A DNA stretch of 9,317 bases from NCBI GenBank assembly GCA_024639035.1, contig JAHEJE010000101.1, forward strand, positions 1 through 9,317, read 5' to 3'. Of this stretch, positions 1 through 6,757 are shown in pieces. The notes below the pieces were generated by a model, which did no database searches, was not told the origin of the DNA, and was given only the letters and a program-made list of their open reading frames with translations. Source of the DNA: Alphaproteobacteria bacterium. GTDB lineage: Bacteria; Pseudomonadota; Alphaproteobacteria; Rhizobiales; Aestuariivirgaceae. The position numbers and the translations under genes were made by a program. The stretch's first letter is position 1, and each line of letters starts with the position of its first letter.

Positions 1-316
1 ACCGCCAGCCGATCGAGTGCTGGGCGCCGAAGGTGACGACATATTTGTCCGGCAGCGACTGGGCTTCGCGAATTTGCCGGCGCTCGGTCTCCAGCCGGGC
101 CAGCGCCTGCAGGCCGGCTTCGAGCATCTGGGTGCCGGCGCTGGTCAGCGAGACCGGGTGCTTGGACCGCTCGACCAGGGTCGCGCCAACCCAGGTCTCA
201 ATCGCCTTGATCCTCCGGCTGAATGCCGGCTGGCTGATATTTCCCAGCTCTGCGGCCTGGGAGAAATTGCCGGTCTGGGCCAGATTGGCCAAATCCTTAA
301 ACCACGAAAAATCCAT
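1..316 (-). CDS. LysR-type transcriptional regulator, N-terminal part (runs off left edge)
   Basis: This is the DNA-binding end of a LysR-family regulator; 105 codons are present and the rest lies beyond base 1. The protein opens MDFSWFKDLANLAQTGNFSQ and continues into a classical LysR winged helix-turn-helix: an FSQAAE helix at about 18-23, the recognition region SQPAFSRRIKAIE at about 28-40, and then the wing (VGATLVER, then PVSLTSAG) at about 43-61. A linker helix follows (about 62-87), and the first strand of the ligand-binding domain appears to begin near residue 92 (YVVTFGAQHS). I chose the ATG at 316-314 because LysR proteins typically begin within a few residues of this WF..L pattern. 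An in-frame ATG at 331 would add five residues. It is transcribed divergently from the PLP-enzyme gene, the usual arrangement for a LysR protein controlling its neighbour. The effector cannot be deduced because the ligand domain is missing. Confidence 0.93.
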   Translation of the reverse strand, partial: MDFSWFKDLANLAQTGNFSQAAELGNISQPAFSRRIKAIETWVGATLVERSKHPVSLTSAGTQMLEAGLQALARLETERRQIREAQSLPDKYVVTFGAQHSIGWR

Positions 317-329
317 CCACACTACTCTC

Positions 330-344
330 ATGCATTTCTTGCAT
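330..344. promoter_or_regulatory. ATGCA-N5-TGCAT dyad with T-N11-A spacing
   Basis: ATGCA at 330-334 and TGCAT at 340-344 form an inverted repeat directly next to the larger dyad. T331 and A343 satisfy the T-N11-A pattern associated with LysR boxes. The core TGCATT-TC-TTGCAT (331-344) is almost the same as the element at 6750-6764 upstream of boxC, differing only in a 2- versus 3-base centre. It overlaps or abuts the start region of the lysR gene, so it could serve in autoregulation or be bound by the box regulator. Function is inferred. Confidence 0.4.
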
Positions 345-366
345 AATGTTAGGTAAACATAACATT
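345..366. promoter_or_regulatory. Perfect 7+7 inverted repeat, candidate LysR operator
   Basis: AATGTTA at 345-351 and TAACATT at 360-366 are perfect inverted arms around an 8-base spacer. The element lies in the AT-rich core of an otherwise GC-rich 111-base gap between divergent starts. LysR regulators typically bind dyads in such positions. TAACAT at 360-365 could also serve as a weak -10 for the PLP-enzyme gene, but no good -35 sits at proper spacing, as is common for activator-dependent promoters. The site is visible; the protein that binds it is inferred. Confidence 0.5.
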
Positions 367-427
367 GGAAGCAATCGGACATATGCCGCACGCTGTGGTG
401 TCCGTCGCAGAGCAATCGGGAGCGCCC

Positions 428-1471
428 ATGACCCTGGCAGCAGCAGATACGCAAGACGTGCCGCAAATCGACTTCGATCGCTTCGCCCGCCTGGCCTTGT
501 GCCACCGGCCAACGCCGATCGAGCCGATGGTCCGGCTGAGCGAGAGCCTCGGCGGTCCAAATCTCTTGATCAAGCGCGATGATTGCACCGGCCTGGCGAC
601 CGGAGGCAACAAGACCCGTAAGCTGGAGTTTCTCGTCGCAGACGCCCTGACCCAGAATGCCGACATGCTGGTCACCCAGGGCGCGGTGCAATCGAACCAT
701 GTTCGCCAGACCGCGGCCGCCGCCTGCCGCGCCGGGCTGAAATGCCATGCCTTGCTGGAACGCCGGGTGCCGGATCGCAACGACCAGTACGAGCAGACCG
801 GCAATGTGTTTCTCGACAAGGTGTTCGGCGCGACGTTGGAGTTCCGCCCGCCCGGCCTTGACATGAACGCCGAAGGCCTTGCGGCGGCCGAGCGCCTGCG
901 GGTCAAGGGGCACCGGCCATATTTCATCCCTGGCGGCGGATCCAATGCGACCGGTGCTCTGGGATACGCGGCTTGCGCCCAGGAAATCATGCAGCAGTGC
1001 GCCAGCGACGGTCTGTCGCTGCAATGGCTGGTCATGGCGACCGGCAGCACCGGCACCCAGGCGGGACTGGTCGCCGGATTTCACACATTGGGCTGGGATT
1101 TGCCGGTGATGGGCATAAGTGTCCGCCAACCACGCGAGCGCCAGATCGAAGCTGTCCTCGGCCTCACCAAGCAGACGCTTGCGAAACTGGATGGTCCGGG
1201 CATCGGGGCCAGCAAGATCTTTGTTGACGACCGCTATGTCGGGGCCGGTTACGGCCAGCCCGCCGCATCGACCCTGGAAGCCATATCCCTGACGGCACAG
1301 AACGAAGGCATCCTTCTCGATCCGGTCTACTCCGGCAAGGGCATGGCCGGCCTGATCGGCCTTGTGCGGCAGGGTTTCTTCAAACCCAGCGACAATGTGC
1401 TGTTCCTGCACACCGGTGGGGCTTGCGCGCTGTTTGCCTATGAGGACGCAATCCTGCAAGGTTCAGATTGA
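428..1471 (+). CDS. PLP-dependent D-cysteine desulfhydrase / L-cysteate sulfo-lyase-like enzyme
   Basis: This is a fold-type II PLP enzyme of the ACC deaminase / D-cysteine desulfhydrase family, 347 residues from this start. Lys62 in GGNKTRKLEFL (60-70) is the expected Schiff-base lysine. QGAVQSNHVRQTAA (84-97) carries the substrate-contact region, PGGGSNATGALGY is at 168-180, and the phosphate loop ATGSTGTQAG is at 204-213. The specificity positions that are Glu and Leu in ACC deaminase are Ser302 (DPVYSGK) and Thr329 (HTGG) here. This argues for beta-elimination from a sulfur amino acid: D-cysteine to pyruvate, H2S and ammonia, or L-cysteate to pyruvate, sulfite and ammonia. From memory, RDDCTGLATGGNKTRKLEFL resembles the cysteate lyase CuyA more closely than E. 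coli DcyD. The start at 428 is chosen for its GGGAG at 418-422; in-frame ATG 383 and TTG 365 are less well supported. It is the first gene of the transporter unit. Confidence 0.85.
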   Translation: MTLAAADTQDVPQIDFDRFARLALCHRPTPIEPMVRLSESLGGPNLLIKRDDCTGLATGGNKTRKLEFLVADALTQNADMLVTQGAVQSNHVRQTAAAACRAGLKCHALLERRVPDRNDQYEQTGNVFLDKVFGATLEFRPPGLDMNAEGLAAAERLRVKGHRPYFIPGGGSNATGALGYAACAQEIMQQCASDGLSLQWLVMATGSTGTQAGLVAGFHTLGWDLPVMGISVRQPRERQIEAVLGLTKQTLAKLDGPGIGASKIFVDDRYVGAGYGQPAASTLEAISLTAQNEGILLDPVYSGKGMAGLIGLVRQGFFKPSDNVLFLHTGGACALFAYEDAILQGSD

Positions 1472-1483
1472 ATTCGTCGAAAC

Positions 1484-1499
1484 GCCGGACGTGTCCGGC
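1484..1499. other. Short perfect dyad between PLP-enzyme gene and proX
   Basis: GCCGGAC (1484-1490) and GTCCGGC (1493-1499) are perfect inverted arms around GT. As RNA this would give a 5-6 bp GC stem in the 53-base gap upstream of the proX ribosome binding site. No T-run follows, so it is not a good intrinsic terminator. It could be an mRNA-processing or stabilising stem, or an operator. Confidence 0.3.
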
Positions 1500-1524
1500 A
1501 TGCATTCCATCAAGGGAGGAAACC

Positions 1525-2490
1525 ATGAAACACACACTCAGGTCGCTAACCGCAGCCGCCGCCCTGGCGCTGTTGAGCAGCACTGCACTGTCGGCAGAAA
1601 AGGTCAACATCGGCGTGCCGTCGTGGACCGGTGCGCAGGCCATCGCGCATTTGCTGAAGGCGGTCGTCGAAACCCGCATCGGCGGCGAGGCCGGTATGGT
1701 GCCGGGCAATAACGCCACCATCTTCCAGGCCATGGACCAGGGCAAGGGCGACATCGACGTGCACCCGGACGTCTGGCTGCCGAACCAGGAAGCCTTTACC
1801 AAGAAGTATGTCGATGGCACCAAGACCGTCACCCTGTCTAAGAACCCGTATGAGGGCAACCAGGGGTTCTGCGTATCGAAGAAATTCGGTGAAGCCAACA
1901 AAATCACCGATATCGCCGATCTCGGCCGCCCGGACGTCGCCGCCAAGATGGACAGCGACGGCAACGGCAAGGGCGAGATGTGGATCGGCGCACCAGGCTG
2001 GGCCTCGGCCAACGTCAACGAGGTCAAGGCGCGCGACTACGGTTTGCTCGACTTCATCGAACCGGTCCGGGCCGAAGAAAGCGTCAAGACGGCGCGCGTC
2101 AAGGACTCGATCGCCAAGGACGAGGGCTATGCCTTCTACTGCTACAAGCCACACGCCATCTGGTACATGTTCGACGTGCAGATGTTGAGCGAGCCGAAGT
2201 ACGATCCGGCCAATTACATCATGGTGCAGCCGTCGGACGATCCCGACTGGTACAACAAGTCGAAGGTCGCCACCAAGGATGCACTGAAGAACGTGCAGAT
2301 TGCCTGGTCGAACTCGCTGAAAGAGCGCTCGCCGGCGATCACCGAGTTCTTCGAGCGCTTCCAGCTGACCGCTGATGACGTCTCCAGCTTTGCCTTTGAG
2401 ATTTCGGGCAACGGCCGCGATCCAGCCGAGGTTGCCAAGGAATGGATCGAGGCCAACCCCAAGCGCGTTGACGCCTGGCTTGGTCTGTAA
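1525..2490 (+). CDS. proX: Periplasmic substrate-binding protein of a glycine betaine/proline-type (ProX/OpuAC) ABC importer
   Basis: A 321-residue secreted binding protein. ATG 1525 follows a strong GGGAGGA at 1514-1520 and opens a clear Sec signal peptide: basic MKHTLR, then an Ala/Leu core, with likely cleavage after Ala24 (TALSA/EKVN). An upstream in-frame start at 1468 would overlap the preceding stop and bury the signal peptide, so it is rejected. The mature protein begins KVNIGVPSWTG. Family hallmarks are GDIDVHPDVWLPNQ (75-88), a Ca-loop-like DSDGNGKGEMW (143-153), APGW (156-159) and FYCYKPHAIW (204-213). The protein would capture ligand in the periplasm for the ProV/ProW pair encoded next. 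By my manual alignment, the three-Trp cage of E. coli ProX is only partly kept: Trp159 is retained, Tyr207 replaces one Trp, and no Trp aligns cleanly at the third site. Glycine betaine should therefore not be assumed. A zwitterionic or sulfonated ligand related to the PLP enzyme is plausible. Confidence 0.9.
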   Translation: MKHTLRSLTAAAALALLSSTALSAEKVNIGVPSWTGAQAIAHLLKAVVETRIGGEAGMVPGNNATIFQAMDQGKGDIDVHPDVWLPNQEAFTKKYVDGTKTVTLSKNPYEGNQGFCVSKKFGEANKITDIADLGRPDVAAKMDSDGNGKGEMWIGAPGWASANVNEVKARDYGLLDFIEPVRAEESVKTARVKDSIAKDEGYAFYCYKPHAIWYMFDVQMLSEPKYDPANYIMVQPSDDPDWYNKSKVATKDALKNVQIAWSNSLKERSPAITEFFERFQLTADDVSSFAFEISGNGRDPAEVAKEWIEANPKRVDAWLGL

Positions 2491-2510
2491 GGCATAAAAC
2501 GACAAGCCAG

Positions 2511-2543
2511 ACGCGGCACCGGCAGTTAACTGCGGTGCCGCGT
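2511..2543 (+). terminator. Long GC-rich hairpin between proX and proV (attenuator or mRNA-stabilising stem)
   Basis: ACGCGGCACCG (2511-2521) pairs perfectly with CGGTGCCGCGT (2533-2543). The intervening GCAGTTAACTG is itself nearly self-complementary, so the whole 33 bases form an extended cruciform-like dyad. It ends in only three T residues before GCATC, so it is a weak terminator. Hairpins of this kind just after the binding-protein gene often let ABC operons express more binding protein than membrane components, by partial termination or by protecting the upstream mRNA from 3' decay. That role is inferred from position. Confidence 0.6.
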
Positions 2544-2580
2544 TTGCATCACAGCGGGGGCGGCAAACGAGGGCGGAAAA

Positions 2581-3657
2581 GTGTCCGAAACGGCGCACGG
2601 CAGATCAGCCAATACGATGATCGAGATTTCCGGGGTGTGGAAAATTTTCGGCAATAACGCCGATGCCGCGCTTGCCGCTATCAAGCAGGAGGGTCTCGGC
2701 AAGTCCGAGGTGCTGAGCAAGTTCAACGCCGTCGTCGGCGTGGCCGACGTCAGCCTGGACGTCAATCGTGGTGAAATCTTCTGCGTCATGGGCCTGTCCG
2801 GCAGCGGCAAGTCGACTCTGGTGCGCCACTTCAACCGGCTGCTTGAACCGACCGCCGGCAAGATCCTGATCGAGGGCATCGACGTTATGTCGCTTGGTCA
2901 CGGCGACCTTCAGTCGTTCCGCAACCGCAAGATCGGCATGGTGTTCCAGAACTTCGCCCTGCTGCCGCACCGCTCGGTGCTCGACAATGTGGCGATGCCG
3001 CTGGAAATCCGCCGGGTCAACAAGAACGACCGCCTCCGGCAGGCGGCCAAGATTCTCGACATCGTCGAACTCGGCGCCTGGGGCAACAAGTTCGCTCACG
3101 AGCTTTCCGGCGGCATGCAGCAGCGCGTCGGTCTCGCCCGGGCGCTCGCCGCCGACCCGGACGTGCTGTTGATGGACGAACCGTTCTCGGCACTCGATCC
3201 GCTGATCCGGCGCCAGTTGCAGGACGAGTTCATCCGCCTGTCGCACATCCTTAAAAAGACAACCGTGTTCATCACGCACGACCTAGACGAGGCAGTGCGC
3301 GTCGGCCACCGCATCGCCATCATGCGCGACGGTCGCGTGGTTCAGATCGGGACGGCGGAAGAGATCGTCATGCACCCGGCCGATGACTATGTCGCCGAGT
3401 TCGTCGCCGGCATCTCGCGGCTGAAAGTGGTGCGCGCCCATGCCGTCATGCGACCGATAGCCGAATTTGAAGCCGGTGGCGGCAAGATCACCAAGGCGAC
3501 ACCGCGGGTCAACGAAAGTGAGGCGCTGAGCACCCTCATTCACATGGCAATCGACGACGACGCACCGATCGTCGTCGAGGATGGGGGCAACGATGTCGGC
3601 GTCATCACCCGCCGCGACCTTCTGCGCACGGTGATCGAGGGGACCGAAGTATCATGA
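2581..3657 (+). CDS. proV: ABC transporter ATP-binding subunit, glycine betaine/proline (ProV/OpuAA) type, with C-terminal CBS-like segment
   Basis: A cytoplasmic ATPase of 358 residues that powers the importer. Every nucleotide-binding motif is intact: Walker A GLSGSGKST (71-79), Q-loop Gln123 (VFQNF), signature LSGGMQQR (175-182), Walker B DVLLMDEP (194-201), D-loop SALD (203-206) and switch His233 (FITHD). The N-terminal KIFG.N..AA segment, with about 25 residues inserted before the first core strand, is typical of ProV rather than of generic ATPases. The C-terminal part (about 305-355, including DAPIVVEDGGNDVGVITRRDLL) reads as a single CBS-type unit. In OpuA-like transporters that region senses ionic strength or c-di-AMP; here only one copy is apparent. 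The GTG start at 2581 has GAGGG at 2569-2573; ATG 2617 (residue 13) is a possible alternative. Its stop overlaps the permease start as ATGA (3654-3657), indicating translational coupling. Confidence 0.95.
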   Translation: MSETAHGRSANTMIEISGVWKIFGNNADAALAAIKQEGLGKSEVLSKFNAVVGVADVSLDVNRGEIFCVMGLSGSGKSTLVRHFNRLLEPTAGKILIEGIDVMSLGHGDLQSFRNRKIGMVFQNFALLPHRSVLDNVAMPLEIRRVNKNDRLRQAAKILDIVELGAWGNKFAHELSGGMQQRVGLARALAADPDVLLMDEPFSALDPLIRRQLQDEFIRLSHILKKTTVFITHDLDEAVRVGHRIAIMRDGRVVQIGTAEEIVMHPADDYVAEFVAGISRLKVVRAHAVMRPIAEFEAGGGKITKATPRVNESEALSTLIHMAIDDDAPIVVEDGGNDVGVITRRDLLRTVIEGTEVS

Positions 3658-5198
3658 CCGACGCAACGCTCGCTGAAGACGCCCTTGCCGATCGCGCCGC
3701 CGCTGCCGAGGCGCTCGCCGCCGAGCGCCGCGAGCAGATTGCCGAGTTTGTCCGCACCAACCCGGACTACTATGTCCGCCAGTTCGACCACATCGGCAAC
3801 CAATCCGGCTTTACCGCAACCTTCAATGCCATGGCTGGACTGTTTGGCCCCATCTGGTTTGGCGCACGCGGGTTGTGGAACTGGGCCGTTGCCTTTCTGG
3901 TCGTCGAAACCATCGGTTTCGTACAGATCGCCCTCGGCCTGTTCGGCGATCTCGCTGCCGGGGCGCGTGACCGCATCGCCTCGATCGAAGGCACGCTGGC
4001 ACTGCGCAAGCAGCAACTGGCCTCGGCCATCGAGAACAATTCCGACAAGGCCGATGTCTACAAGCGCACAGTGGAATCCCTGGAAGACGCCATTGGCGGC
4101 ATTCGCCTGGAAGCCCAGCAGCTTGAAGAACAAGGCATCTGGATCGCGCTGACCGGGGTCGGCATCCTCATTGCCGTCAAGGCGGTGCAATCGGTGGTTG
4201 CCAACACAGTGCTGGAATCGCGGTTTTCCGACTGGCTGTCCGACAACACGATCCCGTCCGGCATGCCGCTCAAGCACATCGTGTTCAGTGCACTGTTCGT
4301 GGTGATCATCGTCATCGCCGCGATGCTGCATTACAGCTTCCCCGGCGCCTATCCGGCGTTGGCCGACTTCCCGACCGATCCGGCCATCAGGCTCACGGCG
4401 ATCAAGTGGGTCGAAGCCTTCTTCACCTGGGCGGTGACCAACGGCGATGCACTGTTCGACGCCATCACCTATTGCATCCGCCTGCTGCTCGATGCCCTGG
4501 AGGTGATCTTCGTCAGTACGCCGTGGATCGTTATCGCCAGTTTCATCGTGCTGCTGACCTGGCTGTCGGCCGGGGTCACCACGGCGATTTATTCCGGCGC
4601 CTTCCTGGCCTACATGGGCCTGCTCGGCTTCTGGGAAAAGGCGATGACGACGCTTGCCCTGCTCGGCACCGCGGCCTGTCTGTCGATCCTCATCGGCATT
4701 CCGCTCGGCATGTATTGCGCCCGCCGGCCGCGGTTCTATTCGTTCATTCAGCCGATCATGGATTTCATGCAGACCATGCCGGCCTTCGTCTTCATGATCC
4801 CGGTAATCGCCTTTTTCGGCACCGGCAAGCCTGCCGCCGTCGTCACCACCATGATCTTCGGCGGTACGCCGGTGGTGCGCCTCACCGTGCTGGGCCTGCG
4901 CGGCGTGCCGGAACATGTCCGCGAGGCGGCGATCTCGTTTGGCGGCAGCAAGTGGTATCTGCTGACCCGTGTCGATTTACCACTCGCCAGCCCGTCGATC
5001 CGTGCCGGCATCAACCAGACCATCATGCTGTCGCTGGCCATGGTCGTGGTCGCCTCGCTGATCGGCGCCAAGGGCCTGGGTGAGGACGTGCTTGAAGCGC
5101 TGCAGTACGCCAACGTCGGCCAGGGCATTCTCGCCGGCTTCTCGATCCTGTTCTGCGCCATGATCCTCGATCGCATCGTCCAGGGCGCGCGCAAGTGA
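3654..5198 (+). CDS. proW: ABC transporter permease, glycine betaine/proline (ProW/OpuAB) type, with long N-terminal extension
   Basis: The membrane channel of the importer, 514 residues against roughly 280-355 for usual OpuAB/ProW proteins. The conserved permease core occupies about 285-510. It has several hydrophobic helices and the EAA coupling loop EHVREAAISFGGSKWYLL (420-437), which docks on ProV, followed by LPLASPSIRAGINQ. The first 280 residues are unusual. There is a charged Ala/Glu-rich start (1-45), a hydrophobic stretch (about 62-98; GLFGPIWFGARGLWNW), a highly charged, probably coiled-coil helix (about 104-160; SIEGTLALRKQQLASAIEN then VESLEDAIGGIRLEAQQLEE), and further hydrophobic segments (about 161-183 and 207-226). 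The function of this extension is not known to me; it could regulate the transporter or recruit a partner. The ATG at 3654 overlaps the proV stop, and the gene's own stop overlaps the next GTG (5195-5198), so the three genes form a coupled block. Confidence 0.92.
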   Translation: MTDATLAEDALADRAAAAEALAAERREQIAEFVRTNPDYYVRQFDHIGNQSGFTATFNAMAGLFGPIWFGARGLWNWAVAFLVVETIGFVQIALGLFGDLAAGARDRIASIEGTLALRKQQLASAIENNSDKADVYKRTVESLEDAIGGIRLEAQQLEEQGIWIALTGVGILIAVKAVQSVVANTVLESRFSDWLSDNTIPSGMPLKHIVFSALFVVIIVIAAMLHYSFPGAYPALADFPTDPAIRLTAIKWVEAFFTWAVTNGDALFDAITYCIRLLLDALEVIFVSTPWIVIASFIVLLTWLSAGVTTAIYSGAFLAYMGLLGFWEKAMTTLALLGTAACLSILIGIPLGMYCARRPRFYSFIQPIMDFMQTMPAFVFMIPVIAFFGTGKPAAVVTTMIFGGTPVVRLTVLGLRGVPEHVREAAISFGGSKWYLLTRVDLPLASPSIRAGINQTIMLSLAMVVVASLIGAKGLGEDVLEALQYANVGQGILAGFSILFCAMILDRIVQGARK

Positions 5199-5914
5199 CA
5201 CCGCTGGTCCTCGTCCATGGCTTCATGGGCGGCAGTGCCCAATGGAGGGGCCAGCACGAGGCTCTTAGCGACAGGTGCGACGTTATTGCCGTCGATCTGC
5301 CGGGGTTCGGCGACAACGCTGGGATGGACGCACCGGAGACCATCGCCGGGTTTGCAGAATTCGTGCTGAACGAACTCGACCGGCGCGGCATCACGTCGTG
5401 CAACCTGCTCGGCCATTCGATGGGCGGAATGATCGTTCAGGAGATGGCGGCCCGCGTGCCGCAGCGGATCGAAAAGCTCGTCCTGTATGGCACCGGTGCC
5501 GAGAGCGACCTGACCGGCCGTTTCGAGACGTTCGAAGACAGCAAGCGCCGGGCCCGGAGCGATGGCGCGGGAGCAACCGCCCGGCGCATTGCGGCAACCT
5601 GGTTCGTCAACGGCGAGAACGCCCCGGGCTATGAAGCCTGCGCCGCGCTGGCCGAAAAGGCCTCGCTGCAGGCGCTCCTGGCCGGTATCGATGCCTTCTC
5701 GTCGTGGTCGCGCAGCGCCGATCTCGGGGCCATCGCCTGCCCTACCCTGATCGTCTGGGGCGAGCACGACCGCAGTTACGCCTGGCACCAGATCGAGCTG
5801 TTGTGGCGGAACATCCCCAATGCCAGCCTTGCCGTCGTGCCCGGTTGCGCCCATGCTGTGCACATGGAGAAACCGGCGCTCTTCAACGCCCTGCTCGGCG
5901 ATTTCCTGTCATGA
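5195..5914 (+). CDS. Alpha/beta-fold hydrolase (first of two)
   Basis: A cytoplasmic serine hydrolase of 239 residues with no signal peptide. The oxyanion motif LVHGFMGG lies at 6-13, nucleophile Ser75 in GHSMGG (73-78), acid Asp192 in WGEHDRSY (188-195), and His220 in PGCAHAVHMEKP (216-227). The catalytic triad is therefore complete. The sequence starts almost directly at the first core strand, so the N-terminus is shorter than in many relatives. The overall pattern resembles enol-lactonases (PcaD), BioH-like esterases and C-C bond hydrolases; I cannot choose between them from sequence alone. GTG 5195 overlaps the permease stop (GTGA), so translation is coupled to the transporter. This suggests that it acts on the imported compound or a metabolite of it. 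An alternative is a lactonase or thioesterase serving the nearby box pathway. Confidence 0.88.
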   Translation: MTPLVLVHGFMGGSAQWRGQHEALSDRCDVIAVDLPGFGDNAGMDAPETIAGFAEFVLNELDRRGITSCNLLGHSMGGMIVQEMAARVPQRIEKLVLYGTGAESDLTGRFETFEDSKRRARSDGAGATARRIAATWFVNGENAPGYEACAALAEKASLQALLAGIDAFSSWSRSADLGAIACPTLIVWGEHDRSYAWHQIELLWRNIPNASLAVVPGCAHAVHMEKPALFNALLGDFLS

Positions 5915-5950
5915 ACGCCGGATGGGACCGCCGCTGAACAGGAGTCTCTG

Positions 5951-6757
5951 GTGACATCGAAGCCACAGGATTTGAGGCCGGGCCGGAAGTTCGAACTGAA
6001 CCTGGACGGCGGGGCGCTGGAATGTGTCCACTGGGGTCCGGTGCCGGGCGAGGCGCCGACCATCGTGCTGCTGCATGAAGGGCTCGGCTGCGTGGACGGC
6101 TGGAAGGCGTTTCCCCAACGACTGGCTTCGGCAACCGGCTTCGGCGTCTTTGCCTATTCACGTTATGGCTACGGCCGTTCCGGGCCGACCGCCCTGCCCC
6201 GTCCGCTCGACTACATGACCCGCGAGGCGCTCGATATCCTGCCGCTGGTCCTCGATGCAATCAGCCCGCGGCGGGCAATCCTTGTGGGTCACAGCGATGG
6301 TGCATCGATTGCCGCAATTTATGCCGGCACCGTCGATGATCCGCGGGTGTGCGGATTGTGCCTGCTCGCGCCGCACTTCTTCACCGAGACCATGGGGCTT
6401 GATGCCATCGCCGCGGCGAAACTGGCCTACGAGACCGGCGATCTGCGCGCCCGGCTGGCCCGCCGGCACAACGATCCGGACATGGCCTTTCGCGGCTGGA
6501 ACGATGCCTGGCTCGACCCCGGCTTTCGCAGTTGGAACATCGAAGCAGCGATCCCCGGCCTGCGGGTGCCGGTGCTCGCCATTCAGGGCAAACAGGATCA
6601 GTACGGGACCGCAGCACAGCTTGATGCACTGACCGGCGGCGCCACGGTTACGGTCGACGTCGCGCTGCTCGACGATTGCGGTCACAGCCCCCACATCGAG
6701 CAGCCTGAACGGACGGTCTCGTCGATTGCAGCCTTTACTGATGGCATTGTGCATTAA
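5951..6757 (+). CDS. Alpha/beta-fold hydrolase (second of two), box-cluster associated
   Basis: A second, divergent alpha/beta hydrolase of 268 residues. It has oxyanion motif LLHEGLGC (40-47), nucleophile Ser115 in GHSDGAS (113-119), acid Asp216 in QGKQDQYGT (212-220), and His245 in DCGHSPHIEQP (242-252). The HEGLG and GHSDG signatures differ from the HGFMGG and GHSMGG of the preceding hydrolase, so the two are not a recent tandem duplication. GTG 5951 has AGGAG at 5940-5944 with good spacing, and the gap after the first hydrolase is only 36 bases. Hydrolases of this sort are found next to box genes and have been suggested to act as lactonases or thioesterases on ring-cleavage intermediates or dead-end CoA esters; the actual substrate is unproven. 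Its last codon and stop lie inside the TGCA-N6-TGCA element at 6750-6763, and no terminator separates it from boxC. Confidence 0.87.
   Translation: MTSKPQDLRPGRKFELNLDGGALECVHWGPVPGEAPTIVLLHEGLGCVDGWKAFPQRLASATGFGVFAYSRYGYGRSGPTALPRPLDYMTREALDILPLVLDAISPRRAILVGHSDGASIAAIYAGTVDDPRVCGLCLLAPHFFTETMGLDAIAAAKLAYETGDLRARLARRHNDPDMAFRGWNDAWLDPGFRSWNIEAAIPGLRVPVLAIQGKQDQYGTAAQLDALTGGATVTVDVALLDDCGHSPHIEQPERTVSSIAAFTDGIVH

Noticed and set aside
365..427. Upstream starts (TTG 365, ATG 383) for the PLP enzyme
   Set aside because: TTG 365 lies inside the putative operator, and ATG 383 has only a distant GGAAG. ATG 428 has a well-spaced GGGAG and a length close to relatives. ATG 383 remains possible.
428..1471. 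ACC deaminase (AcdS) for the PLP enzyme
   Set aside because: The Glu and Leu specificity residues expected of ACC deaminase are Ser and Thr here, and the gene context is a transporter unit rather than a typical acdS locus.
1468..1524. Upstream in-frame start for the binding protein overlapping the PLP-gene stop
   Set aside because: It would put 19 non-hydrophobic residues before a clean signal peptide and ignore the strong ribosome binding site just upstream of ATG 1525.
1546..2598. A 350-codon open frame on the minus strand across proX
   Set aside because: It is opposite a complete binding-protein gene with signal peptide and ribosome binding site; its translation shows no family features.
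3540..4916. A 458-codon open frame on the minus strand across the permease gene
   Set aside because: It is antisense to a clearly recognisable ABC permease. Its translation is a low-complexity His/Arg/Asp/Gly-rich sequence typical of frames opposite GC-rich coding DNA, with no domain signature.
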